Shown here one piece after another: positions 1 to 13,855 of a stretch of 64,000 nt of DNA (positions are counted from its first letter, which is position 1; each line of letters begins with the position of its first letter). The stretch lies in contig NC_045133.1 in assembly GCF_007655135.1 (NCBI RefSeq), positions 21,425,845 through 21,489,844 on the forward strand, given 5' to 3'. The position numbers were made by a program, and so were the translations under genes. The notes under the pieces are model-generated. The model did no database searches, was not told the DNA's origin, and was given only the letters and a program-made list of their open reading frames with translations. Source of the DNA: Punica granatum. Its lineage: Eukaryota; Streptophyta; Magnoliopsida; Myrtales; Lythraceae.

Positions 1-3000
1 GTCAAGTTGGGTTCTTTCACTGGCCTGGTGCCAAGAGAGAAATCTATTGCTTTTGAGAGGATTTTGTTTCGTGCAACCAGGGGTAATGTGTTTTTGAAGC
101 AAGCCGTGATTGAAGATCCAGTTATAGATCCTATCTCTGGAGAGAAGGTCAGTTCTTGTAGCTTTTATATGTGACTTGTTGAAAGTTTAAAGGCTGAATC
201 TCTTTCTTCTATGTTTTGCTATGATGGTAACATACATGCCTCCTATTCTAGCTGCAAGATGGTTTGTCTTATGGATTAACACTATAGACCCATCTTTTGG
301 CTCAACCGATCAGTACTTATTTTGCAGGTTGATAAAAATGTGTTTGTTATCTTCTACTCTGGTGAGCGAACAAAGAATAAAATTCTAAAAATTTGTGAAG
401 CATTTAGAGCAAATAGGTATCCTGTTGCTGATGACATGGCCAGGCAATATCAGATGATAAGAGAGGTAACACCCCACTGCTTTTGTGTCATAGGTTTGCG
501 TTACATGAACTGAATTTGATGTATATATTATTTCAATAAACTTCCTAATGTGAAAATTACAAAGTTTCTGTGTGCCTGAGGAAGTCATTTATAAGTGGCT
601 AAATAAGTTGCAGACTTTCCATCTGAATTTGTAAATGTGCAATTTGTAGGTGTCAGAAAAACTTTCAGAGTTGAAGACCACTATAGATGTGGGACTGTTG
701 CACCGGGCAAATATGTTGCAGACAATCGGAAGCCAATTTGAGCTCTGGAACATTATGGTTATTCTAACATATTTAATCAATATTTTGCTCAAGTGTACTT
801 GTGTCTGTCTGTTCAGATTTCGTTTCTGGTCAATGTTCAGGTGAAGAAAGAAAAATACATCTACCATGTGTTGAATATGCTCAGCTTTGATGTGACAAAG
901 AAGTGTCTAGTGGCAGAAGGTTGGTGTCCGGTTTTTGCCACTAGTCAGGTATGTTGCTACTATCAGCTCTAGGAAATCTTCTTTTGGTCTACTTCTCATA
1001 CTTGCTTTCAAGATTATATATCTCATGCCCTTGAGTTTTGCCTTATTCATCTGCAATTATATTTGTTAGATCCAAAAAGTGCTGCAGCGGGCAACTCTTG
1101 ACTGCAATTCACAAGTTGGAGCAATTTTCCATGTTTTGCACACAGAGGAATTTCCTCCTACGTATTTCCGCACAAACAAATTTACCAATGCTTTTCAAGA
1201 AATTGTGGATGCATACGGGTGAGTGATTTCCCATAAGTTCGACCACCAGTGGTCGACAGAATTTTTAATAGGTTCCATTTTGCATATGGTTTTGTCTATC
1301 CAGTGTTTTTCCTATTTGTTCAGTTAGTAGTTTATTTTTCGAATTGATCAAACTAAGGATTGGTTCTTGCACTAGGCGAGGTCTCTCTATCTAGGACAAA
1401 CGAAAACTAAGCATCAACTTTTGAACTGTGCTTATGCTGTTGAAGAATCTAAATTTTGACACCATAATTGTTGGATCCTTGTCCAAGAATAGGGAAATTA
1501 TTAGTATAGTTTTCTATGCTGATGTTGCATTTGGATTTGTGATGTCACCCATGGGTTTGCATGCTACATAGCATGGCCATCGTTAGAGGGTTTCTGTTCT
1601 TCTGACTTGATTTGTTTTATTTTGTATTTTTATCTATTTTTATTTGCTATATATATATATATATTCCAGTAATATAAGTTTCAATATGTTCACAGAGTGG
1701 CGAAGTATCAAGAAGCAAATCCTGGGGTTTACACGATTATTACATTTCCTTTTCTTTTTGCTGTGATGTTTGGTGACTGGGGCCACGGAATATGCTTGTT
1801 ATTGGCAACATTATATTTCGTGATGCAGGAAAAGAAGTTCTCCGGACAGGTACCTGCCACTTGTCTTCTGATTCACTCTTATAAGCTCCCTTCCTTTGCA
1901 CTTTGCTTCATTTGGCTTGGTTTTGTGAACTGCAGAAGCTTGGGGACATCACAGAGATGATTTTTGGTGGGCGTTATATCATCATGATGATGGCAGTGTT
2001 CTCAATTTATACAGGCTTCATATATAACGAATTCTTTTCTGTTCCATTTGAACTATTTGGGCCTTCTGCCTACCAATGTAAACAGCTTTCCTGCAGGTAC
2101 TAAAAAATACACTTTCTGCTGCAGAGATTCCCCCCCCCCCCCCCCCCCCCCCCCTGTAGAACCATCTTATCAACTAACACTGTTTTCTTTCAGGGATGCA
2201 ACTACATCGGGTTTGGTTAAGGTTGGCCCCACTTATCCGTTTGGAGTAGATCCTAAGTGGCACGGCACTCGTACTGAGCTTCCATTTCTCAATTCACTGA
2301 AAATGAAAATGTCCATCTTACTGGGAGTAGCCCAGATGAATCTCGGGATTGTGCTGAGCTACTACAATGCAAAATTCTTCAAAAATGATTTGAATATCTG
2401 GTGAGGTCTATCACCGTATGTGATCTTTAGATGCTATCATGAATATTTTTCTCTTACATGAGAAACTTCCACTTCCCTAAACCTCTGAGTGATCATCTCT
2501 TGCTTTAGGTACCAATTTGTCCCACAGATGATATTCTTGAACAGCCTGTTTGGCTACCTCTCGCTCCTTATAATCATCAAATGGTGCACAGGGTCACAAG
2601 CTGATTTATATCATGTAATGATATATATGTTCCTGAGTCCTACTGATGACCTCAGGGAGAATCAGCTGTTCGTGGGCCAGAAATTCCTGCAGGTTTGTTA
2701 TTATTGCATTCCCTTGACTTCAAACTCGAGAGAATTCCATTATATGAAATGTACTGATGAGCCTTAATTTTTTGGCTCCCAGATTATATTGCTTTTGTTG
2801 GCTATTGCTGCAGTACCCTGGATGCTATTCCCAAAGCCTTTTCTATTGAAGAAGCAACATGAGGAAGTATGCTTGGAGTATTTGCTCCTTATTATATGAC
2901 ATTGATATCTCTCATGTCAAGAATTATTTTCCTTTATATGATTAAAGTAGTTACCTAATGCTTGGTTTTTGTATCAGAGGCATCAAGGTCGATCCTATGC

Positions 3001-3946
3001 ACTGCTACATAATATTGACGACCCTCTTGAAACAGACCTTCACGAGGATTCTCATGACCATAAGGAGTTTGAGTTTGGCGAGGTCATCGTGCACCAACTT
3101 ATTCATACTATAGAATTTGTTCTTGGTGCTGTCTCAAATACAGCCTCATATCTACGGCTGTGGGCCCTCAGGTATTTGGTTTTGTTCAAACTTCGATTTA
3201 TTCCATGTTGCATCCCAGCTCAAACAGAGCACATCATATAGAATGTAGAGATTTTTTTTAAAAAAAAAAATTTTTTGGTTCATAACGAAGTTTACAATCA
3301 CAGTACTGTCAAATAAGTCAATTATTGGCTTATTCAATGTTTACATTATTTAATCCCATCATTCTCATCATATCTACTGTGTTGGAAACCCTTTTGAACT
3401 ATCTATAGATGAATGCTTGCAGATTCGATATCATAGTATGCTGCATTTTTCATTGTTCAGGATAATGTTTCTTGAGATAATACTGTCAATGCTACAACCT
3501 GAGGCCATTTAATTTCTTTGAATTTTACAGCCTGGCCCATTCCGAGTTGTCGAGTGTGTTTTACGATAAAGTCTTACTTCTTGCCTGGGGGTAAGTTTTG
3601 CAACCATTTTCTTTAACCTTTTTCTCTTCTGGAGGATCATAGGTTCGTTGAGTCACTTATTGCTTTATGCGATAAGTTGTATGCATGTCATGCAAGAGGA
3701 AGAAAAGAACTGTACTGATGCCCTTTTATCACATAACCCAGGTTTAACAGTATCATCGTACTTATCGTCGGCATCATCATATTTGTTTGTGCAACTGTTG
3801 GTGTGCTCCTTGTAATGGAGACCTTGAGTGCTTTCCTACATGCTCTGCGACTCCACTGGGTTGAGTTCCAGAATAAATTCTATGAAGGAGACGGATATAA
3901 GTTCTTTCCCTTCTCATTCACATCCATTCAGGACGACGAAGAATGA
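1..3946 (+). CDS. VHA-a: V-type proton ATPase subunit a (VHA-a), 5' end missing
   Basis: Membrane a-subunit of the V0 sector, which forms the proton path of the vacuolar or endomembrane H+-ATPase. Exons in constant phase: 1-147, 328-465, 650-757, 841-948, 1070-1218, 1696-1849, 1936-2096, 2194-2400, 2509-2692, 2783-2866, 2978-3171, 3531-3590, 3742-3946. All introns are GT-AG. They give 632 residues; plant family members have about 820, so roughly 190 N-terminal residues lie upstream of the window. Family motifs seen are [38 protein letters not shown] and, split across two exons, [19 protein letters not shown], which carries the Arg needed for proton transfer in this family. The C-terminus is acidic (QDDEE). 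The tail and the neighbouring RD19-like gene favour the tonoplast a2/a3 clade over a1, which is inference. Intron 7 carries a 25-base poly-C run. Confidence 0.95.
2130..2154 (+). repeat. poly-C tract (25 C) in a VHA-a intron
   Basis: Uninterrupted run of C between the donor at 2097 and the acceptor at 2193. The complementary strand of the transcript or gene is a G25 run. It is one of three such tracts in the window. Confidence 0.95.
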
Positions 3947-4286
3947 TAGAATCAGCCTACACTCAGTAATTATATGTGTATATGTATATCAATACATTCA
4001 TTTCAGCATTGTTAGGTATTCCAGGGAAGCTCATGAAATCCAGTCCTCCAAGAAGAGCAGCTTTAGGTGATTGTTTTGCCCCCGACAGAGTCATTTAGTC
4101 ATCCCTTTCCCACTTATTCTTTTGGCATGTGATTCATCGAATGTACAATTCATGGGGCCATAGAGAAATCTGTGATTGTTTAATTTTGATGCAGAAGTTT
4201 ACGCTTAGGAGTTTGTAGTTGATTGTGGATTTGGAACAATATATCACGACTGATGTAGTCGGAGATGTTTAAGTGCCGACAAATTC

Positions 4287-4292
4287 AATAAA
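4287..4292 (+). promoter_or_regulatory. candidate VHA-a polyadenylation signal
   Basis: AATAAA about 340 bases after the VHA-a stop codon, followed by T-rich sequence. It is the best near-upstream element in this 3' flank. The distance is typical for a plant 3' UTR. Confidence 0.5.
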
Positions 4293-4564
4293 GATTTGTT
4301 TCTTTCTTCAGATATCCTCAGTTCCGTGATTTGCTGTTTGATAACTTAGTGTCGAGACTATGGACTCATTTATAGTGTTTCATTGTATATCATAACATCG
4401 TGGTACTGGTAGACATGTTCTGAGATTATGAACTCAACTATCAAACAGCTGCACATATATTCCCAGCTAACGAGTAGTTGCTTCTTGATCATTTGCTGAA
4501 GTTCTCCGTTGCTTTATCGACAGAAACCTAGAACCTTCCGACTCCGAGGCTATACGAAGATTAG

Positions 4565-4735
4565 ATAAACCAGATGAATTGAGACATTTGAAGTACACAT
4601 ACAACCTATTATTATTATTACAGCTTTCGTTTTGTCTTCAATTTCAGTACCACACTCGAATATAAATTTACATTACCATAATTATCCTGTTTGCAATAGC
4701 ATTTACAGAACAAAGCTTCAAACTCTACACTTCCA
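4565..4735. repeat. diverged copy of the RD19-like gene 3' flank
   Basis: This stretch aligns by eye with 5545-5680, the segment just past the stop of the minus-strand cysteine protease. Shared blocks include AACCTATTATTA, a CTGTTTGCAATA block and ACAAAGCTTCAA, in the same order and orientation. The copies are about 980 bases apart and clearly diverged with small gaps. No protease coding sequence accompanies this outer copy. It may be the remnant of a local duplication of the gene tail. The rest of 3947-5709 shows nothing else I can name apart from a CT-rich patch near 4989-5008. Confidence 0.6.
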
Positions 4736-5709
4736 GTACCCACATAGCCACGCTTCTCAGTCAGAGCAGTTGCCCTTCCATGGCGTGGTTTGGAAGTGCC
4801 TTTCTTGCTGGTAGTGTTTGATGAATTATTTCAAAATCATGATTTTGTTGATTTTAGCAGTAGGGAATGTGATTATCTCCAACATGTTAATAGGCACTTA
4901 TAAAAACTGTTTCTGCTTATTCATTTTAATTTTAGCAGTTTCGAATTGTTTCATCTCAAAATCTTTTGTTTATTTTGAAATCAACACACTCTCTCTCTCC
5001 CCCTCTCGCACTGTTTAGCACTCCCGATGACCACCGAAGCAGTTTGACGGACGCCCTGCGGCGACATTGACGGCAACTGACCACAAACAGCCCTACTTTG
5101 ATTGGAAATCAAAATTAGTGCATTCACTGAAATTAGTGCAGTTCAATTTGATGTTACAATTGGAAATACCTCTTTAATTTGTGTAGCATTCCCTTGCTAA
5201 TTGGTTGTTTGCTGTGTCGTCGAATATTCCGGCTTCATTAGTTCTGCCTTCGATAGAAGCACATCATTGTAGCCTCTATTGAGGTAAGCTCCTCCATTCA
5301 ATGTCCACTTTAATCCTCAATTAGCATGCATGGCTTTTCATATGATTAGTTATCATTAATTTCATGAAAGTCTTCCGCTGCTTCTGATGATTTACATCCA
5401 TGTTCCCATGGATTCTCAGTTTGCTTGATGGAGAAGATAAGATTATTGATCATTTCGTTTAGTTGCATGCGCATCAACTAATTCATCACCTTTGCCTCTG
5501 TTGTGCAGCAACCTCAACGACTTCTCTGGATAAGAAACGGTGGATATAAACCGGATGACCGAGACACACTTAAACTACACATAGAACCTATTATTACGGC
5601 TTCTGGTTTGATTTCAATTACAATAAGGCTTCTGTTTGCAATAAGCATTTTAAAGTACAAAGCTTCAACCTGTACGGCGGAAGCTTAACTAAGGCTACAA
5701 TCATAAGCA

Positions 5710-7536
<1,827 letters not shown>

Positions 7537-8735
7537 GGTCGGAGAAACAGAGAGAGAGACGACGACGACGAGGAGATATTTCTGAACAGTGCACTGCTTG
7601 CGGTAAGCTTCCGAGAAGATGGTTGGAAAGCGGTCGGGGAGAGCCCGGCCACTGTGACTTCGACACGTGGCTGGTGCAGATACACGGTGTACCGTACGCC
7701 CGGAAGATGATGCTGTGGGACCCACTTAACAGTGCCTTGGCTGTCGGGGCGTCACCGCCGTGCCGCCTGCTGCTCTTTTACCGTTCGCAGCAGATTTATT
7801 GCGCTTGAAACAGATTGATTTTCTTTGATATAATCTCTGATATTATTCACCGAGAGTGTAACGATGACGTTCATTTCCTCCCGAAAATGAAACCCTTCGA
7901 ATCCTGCGAATATCTCACATTTAATGGTTACTCTTCATCTTACTTTTAATTACAAGCCTCGAAATCTCGGAGGAAATAGCACCGCTCTTACGGTATCGGT
8001 GAATCCGACATTAAACATCTGCTATAAAATAAACGACGTGATAATATATTGGAAACTAGTGATTGGCTTTTTCCCCGTTAATCAGGCGTGCGGGACATAT
8101 ATTCTTGCTCGCAGAGCCAATGTGGTCGGGACACTATTATGATCAGTCAACGTCCATTGTCATTTATGAAAATTGGTTTTCCTTTTTAATGAGTTTGTCG
8201 GCATGTGTATAATTATATATATGCATTAAAAGAAAAATTAAATACTACGTAGGGGCCCCCAGCGGCACTAAATGGGGGCGAGAGGGACGAAAGGAGTATC
8301 TTTTTCAATATTTATGCACATAAAGTCGAACAACATTATCATCCGTACACGCAACTCTCCCATTTCCACGAAGTCAGAAATTTTGAAGGATTTGAGAATC
8401 TGACCCACCAATTGAATGCATATCAACTAGTGTGCGGGTCCAGGTATCTCGTATCTTCACGATACCCAGATCATATCTAATAAGTGATAAATTTTAAGAT
8501 TTTGAAACTAGATTTTACTTTATTGAGTCATGAAATCGAAATCTACCCGAAATATGTATTATATCACAGGTTTCGAATACCCTTTTGGAAACGGTAAATT
8601 TTTGCGTCTCGCTAAATAAAATCGAAAATATCTCATCTATAATTAGTAATCAAGCAAAATAAAATGTCGACATACATTTAAATTTTTTAAAAAAAATTAG
8701 TGATCATATTTTTAAAATATAAGAATATCTGAATA

Positions 8736-8773
<38 letters not shown>

Positions 8774-9977
8774 GGGAAAATTATTATTCGGATTCGAGAT
8801 TGATTTCGATTCCTATTCTGGATACTTTATATGTAAGAACCAGAGGAATTGGAATTTGTTTTCACCGATTCCTTATTTTAATACCCGGACATTACCTTAT
8901 TTTCAATACGAACTACATCGATCCTATCATAACGAGTAGATTTCAACCGGTTCCGAATATACCCGGTATCCATGCACACCACTGAGATTAACTTCACTTT
9001 CCTCCTGCTTATTAAAAAAAAAAAAAGAAGAAGGAAAAATGCAATCTATCTTTTATTGACCCCCTAGTATTGATGGGACGACTCACGTTTCTTTGTGTGT
9101 GTAAGAGCAGAAATCCAACTATCCTAGTTAAGTGTTGCATGAGGAGGTGTATTTGTTGCATCTCGGGTGGAGCCATAGGCTCCTTACACCATAGGAATCC
9201 CACCCCCGACGTCCCCTTTTATGGAGTTTGCGTTACCACTTTCACGACAACTCTCAGATACTAGAGATCATTTATTAGGCATTGTTCATCGAAAAAGATT
9301 TATTAGCCCTTTGCAAGTTTGCCTTTTTTGATTCACCATAGATGTCAATGAATGGCTGAGCTACGGACCATGCTTGTGTCGATTTTACAAGTAAATCATA
9401 GCATGGTACATCGATGCACATTACCGGTCTGTCTGTGCCCTGCTAAATGCTAGGAAATGGCCTGACCTTTGCGATTCAACATGTGATTGTCTAACAATAT
9501 CCTCCAAGTACGATCATCCGGCTGAGATTGGGGTGGAGAACTAAAACTCTTTTTGTTTTTCTTTTTTTTGGGGGGGGGGGAGGGAATTAAAGGGGAATAT
9601 TGTTTAACCCCCAAAAGAATTAAGGGTGAGTATGGGCCAATGACAGTAATGGGCTTTTCACGAGCCCATGTTCTGGCCATATTTGGGCTAGTTCTTCTTC
9701 ACAAATTATAATATAAGCCCAAAACATAATATCACGCACAAAGGACATAAACATAAAATCATTATTTTTGGGTCACTATGGTTTTGTATAATTAATTAGA
9801 TCTTAGTTGATTCATTAGATTTTGATCCTCCATTAATCAAAACGTCCCTAGCCAACCTTATATACGTGCAAAGGAAATTCTCTATGCATATACCCGAACT
9901 TTGTCAATCAGGGATTATTGCTACTATTCACAGATCTATATATGGGTTATCAATTCTAACCCTTGCGGTGAGAGCTC
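7537..9977. other. non-coding flank upstream of the protease gene
   Basis: I see no supportable gene. The first few hundred bases should hold the protease promoter; I could not pick a convincing TATA box. The stretch includes an (AT)15 microsatellite at 8741-8770 and an 11-base poly-G at 9570-9580. Open frames here are short, unrelated to each other and lack splice context. Confidence 0.6.
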
Positions 9978-10019
9978 ATGAGAGCTCTCCATTCATTTAT
10001 CAAAATGTTGCTACATATA

Positions 10020-10051
<32 letters not shown>

Positions 10052-10620
10052 GTTTTTGAAATTCTTAACAAATAACACTAATGCAACATTTAGCGAAATA
10101 AAAACAAAATTGTTAAACGATTACACACAAATTATTAGCTACATTGAGGTATATTCCAAAGAAAAAAGAAGTAAAAAATCATATTAGCTAATTAAATATA
10201 AATTACGAGTTAATATATTGAATCTCCCCCAAATTCACAAAATTAACAAATAAAAAAAATTAACACTGAAAATCTTGACAAAAATTGAAATAAGAAGAGG
10301 TCGTGAGAATTTTCTATTCATTTGCTGAAATGCTTCCACAGTAAGCATTTTCTTCAATTCATGATTGGCCGTTCTTTTGATCCCATCACTAATATAGACC
10401 TACAATACTTTGAATTCCTAATAAAGACAATTAAAGTTGCATTTTTCAAATTGAGAAAAGAAGTTAATTAACCAATTATATAAAAATATGAACTTATATG
10501 TATTCTCCAAAGAAAAAATGAAATTACCAGACCAAATAATAAAAATCATATTTGCTAATTTAATATAAATTACATGAGTTAATTTATTATGATCTTTCCT
10601 ACATTAAAAAAGAATATATA
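9978..10620. repeat. diverged direct duplication, ~340-bp unit
   Basis: Two adjacent segments, about 9985-10240 and 10310-10620, share an ordered series of blocks: a CATTT..(A)AATG.TTCC/GC.ACA block, CCAAAGAAAAAA, AAATCATATT.GCTAATT.AATATAAATTAC and GAGTTAAT.TATT. They keep the same orientation and are strongly diverged. No coding potential is visible. I do not recognise the family. Confidence 0.5.
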
Positions 10621-11489
10621 ACACTTGTAAAAAGAGCGCAGTCAATCTTGATATAAAAACTAAAATAAAAAATTACTTACAAATAGATTATGTAAACGCC
10701 CGCGCTATTTCTTATCAATTTTGGGAGATGCCACAAAAGAGAGATTTCGTTTTTGTTGATATGTATATGTATAAACATAGTCGACTCCTAATCCTTAAGC
10801 TTGTAGTAACGTGTGGGATTCGATCTACTGGAGATTATATGTGGTCCGGAGACCGATTAGCTATGTCGAATCCAAAAATATTATTTCTTTTCATCATTAT
10901 GCTCGTATTTGCCGCAAAATGTGGCCCAAGGGGACATTGACATATCATTAGAGATTCGCTCCAACGTTTCAATTAATGTACAGGATCATAAAAAGAAATG
11001 TCTCCGTCGATTTAAAATTGATTGATATATATAGTTTCTTTAGATGGCTAGATTCATATATAGTTATATTGTACTTGGGCTAGCTAGTCAACTAGTTAAT
11101 TAGTTATGCATGGATTTATAGTACATACAAGACGTTTCATGCAGACACCACTAAATCTCTCTTCATTGAGTGGACGTTGAAAAATATATGTGCAATGCAA
11201 TACAAACATATACATATATATATATATGTATGAGTATCTATACATCGTGCATTTTGCAGGGAACTAGCTCTTGTTGAGCTTGAATGGGCAATTTGACGTG
11301 TTGCCCAGGATATAATATCAAGTCATACATGCATAGATATATATATATATATATATGTATGTATATGTACATACATATACCAGCAATGCAAACAAGCGAC
11401 GGACCATAACTTGGAGTGAGAAAAAAAAATAAATTTTCAGATTATAAAGGAGACTCAAGACATAGTACAATAAAAAAAATTCTAAATAA

Positions 11490-11585
11490 CTAATAAAGGG
11501 ACACGGATAGTCTCACTAGCTATCGAATCTGCGACATCTAGATCAACAGGTTGTAACTGCACCACTACTCTACTTACTCTTTTAA
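11490..11585 (-). mobile_element. tRNA-derived SINE, family 1 copy
   Basis: Read on the minus strand this holds an A-box-like TAGTGGTGCAG and, about 30 bases on, a B-box-like GATTCGATAGC followed by TAGTGAGACTATCCGTG. The same ordered core occurs at 20130-20240, 34239-34392 and 37358-37450, so it is a dispersed family and not a tRNA gene. There is no tRNA acceptor stem. Confidence 0.6.
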
Positions 11586-12552
11586 TAGTGAGAAAGATTT
11601 TTGAGGGGGCAAATAGAAAAACTTTTTTTTTCGATTTAGGAAAGTGAACATAAGGAAATTTATCAAAATTTCAAGAATAATGTAGAAATTTTTTATATAT
11701 CGAAAAGAATGTGTATGTTTTCTTAGAAAGTTCAAATTTTAGAAAGAGCGATTGTTCCGTCGGTCCATCCCAGCAGTCAAATGTGGCAGAGATTCAATCA
11801 GAAAATGATGGGAAATCTTTAAAACAACCACATAAGAATCTCTCTGTCCCCCCCTTTCAGAAAGAATTAGGGCAGAAGATATTATCTCTTTTTCTTTCCT
11901 TTTCCTTTATCCTTCCAAAAGCATATTTTGCTTTAAGATTCCATATGCTTTATGATTCCATTACCATCACAAGCTTATGGCTTGGGTCTGAATCTGATCT
12001 GCTTTATGGTAATGGGGAGCCAAGGGCACCCCATTTTTCTCAGAGGGCCCTTGTTATTGTTGGTGTCGTACGATTTATATGTCTAGGGTTTTGTATAACG
12101 GGAACTTTGTCCCTCCGGTGAATGTGGATGTATATTCCGAGAATCGATCGAGAACGACTGGCCAGTCATTAATTATATGATGGCCGGTTCTTCGTCGCGA
12201 TGAAGCCGAGTTTGGCCTAGATATGAAGGAGGTAAATATGAATGACCCGGCGACCTACGATTATAAATTTGAGTTATAACTTCCGGCGAAACTACTCTTG
12301 GCTTCATGGCATATTTAGATATATTTCCTTTGTACGTAGCTGTAGATCCAACATCAGAGATCTTGAGAAAGAGTTCAATTGACAGATTCAGAAGTCATTT
12401 CGAACTTTTAATTGATCCACATATATATTGAGATCGGGAATCACTCAATGGAATTGGATTGGGAAATCTTCAATTGAGTAGAGAATAGAGAGATCGGAAG
12501 TAGGAAAGATATGTAGGGCAGACCTAAAATATATATTCAGGAAAGAAACTAA

Positions 12553-12825
12553 CGGTCCGTTTGGATTCGGAGTTAAAGTCAACGAAATTTTAACTTTAAC
12601 TTTAACTTTAATTGAGGAAGAAGACAAGGATTTGTGGGCCCACCATTTTGACTTTAAATAAAATAAATAGATGTAGTAGATAATTGTGTATAATGAGATT
12701 GTGTGTTTGAATAAGATATGGGACCCACCAGTTTGACTTTTCAAATGTGTGTTTTGTTGTGTAGTGTAGAGTTAAAGTTAAAGTTAAAATCATGGTGATT
12801 TTAACTTCAAATCCAAATAGGGCCT
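12553..12825. mobile_element. Tourist-like MITE (PIF/Harbinger type)
   Basis: A 273-base element with terminal inverted repeats. The left end reads CGGTCCGTTTGGATTCGGAG and the right end, reversed, AGGCCCTATTTGGATTTGAA. Both ends continue into matching arms with repeated TTAAAGT/TTAACTT motifs. TAA flanks both ends, the target duplication expected for PIF/Harbinger MITEs. There is no internal coding capacity. Confidence 0.75.
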
Positions 12826-13764
12826 TAAATTGATTTACTCAATTTTCAAACAAGACATGAACTCAAAATAATTAAAAAAATGAGAAGACTGTCTTGTTTT
12901 CGTGAGCCAATCAGCTTGAAGTAATATTACTTTTGATTGGATAAAGTTTATTGTATCATCCAATTTTCATGTCAGATATAAGGTGTGAAATTGCTATTCA
13001 CCAAGGGCACAAAGTTCTAGCTTATTCTAAAGAATCTAAACTCATATCGACTACACACGACTTCAATGATAGATTACTGTCGATTCAATTTAATTAAGGT
13101 TCCACGTGTCTCATGTATGAATTAAGATCTCATATTTATTATCATATGTTTTCACATCTGATCACATAAAGTTGTACATTATGTTTATCTCCTTCAAGTG
13201 GCGTCATAATCAAGGAAACAAATTGTCAAGAAAGCATATAGACGATGATATGTCCAAATCCCCACCACAGAGAACATGTGCATGCATGAGCATGAATTGG
13301 TACAGACCGTAATTCTCTTTTCCCGTTCTCCTCTTTATTGCGAAATTAGATTGCTCCACACTCAAATCGATCGTTAGAAACATTACATGAGCCCATCTTA
13401 TCAAATTAGTGTGTTCAAATCGGTAGGGGCAAATTCAAAAAAGCAATTCTACCCATATAGCAACGTGTGAGAAAGCAACATTTCCTTCACCAAGTCCCTC
13501 TGTCTCAACTCTCATGGCCTCCTGTGATATGCCCAAAAGAGTCCACCCAAAAGCAAAAACGAAGACCGATATCGAATTCACATTGATTGATCGGTAGTGC
13601 CTAATTCATTTTTTGCTACCTATCCAAAAAGCTTGAAAGAAGCCAACTAACGCAAAGCTAAGAATATCTTTCCAAAATGAAGGGACAGGAAAGATTCCTA
13701 GTTAAAGCCTAGCTAAAACATGTTCCCGATGTAATATGTACACATATACATTAGTATATTAACT

Positions 13765-13855
13765 CGATGGGCTCTTTCATATACGTTGAGAGAGTTTTAC
13801 CTCTTAATGGATTGACTCGGCTCAAACGGAATTATTCGGAGGCTATTGGATTTCC
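13765..13855 (+). mobile_element. SINE family 2 fragment
   Basis: Carries the core GAGAGAGTTTTACCTCTTAA followed by TGGATTGACTCGGCTC, matching the 3' half of the family seen at 16035-16185 and 17235-17395. The 5' half with the promoter boxes is not recognisable here. The surrounding 12826-16034 shows no gene, only AT-rich DNA and AT microsatellites near 14130 and 14895. Confidence 0.45.

Noticed and set aside
9012..9260. Overlapping short frames on both strands near 9.0-9.3 kb
   Set aside because: They are complementary shadows of each other with no recognisable product.
11711..12121. 136-codon plus-strand frame
   Set aside because: No recognisable motif, no splice context or promoter, and a translation of mixed hydrophobic runs; it is best seen as chance in a gene-poor stretch.
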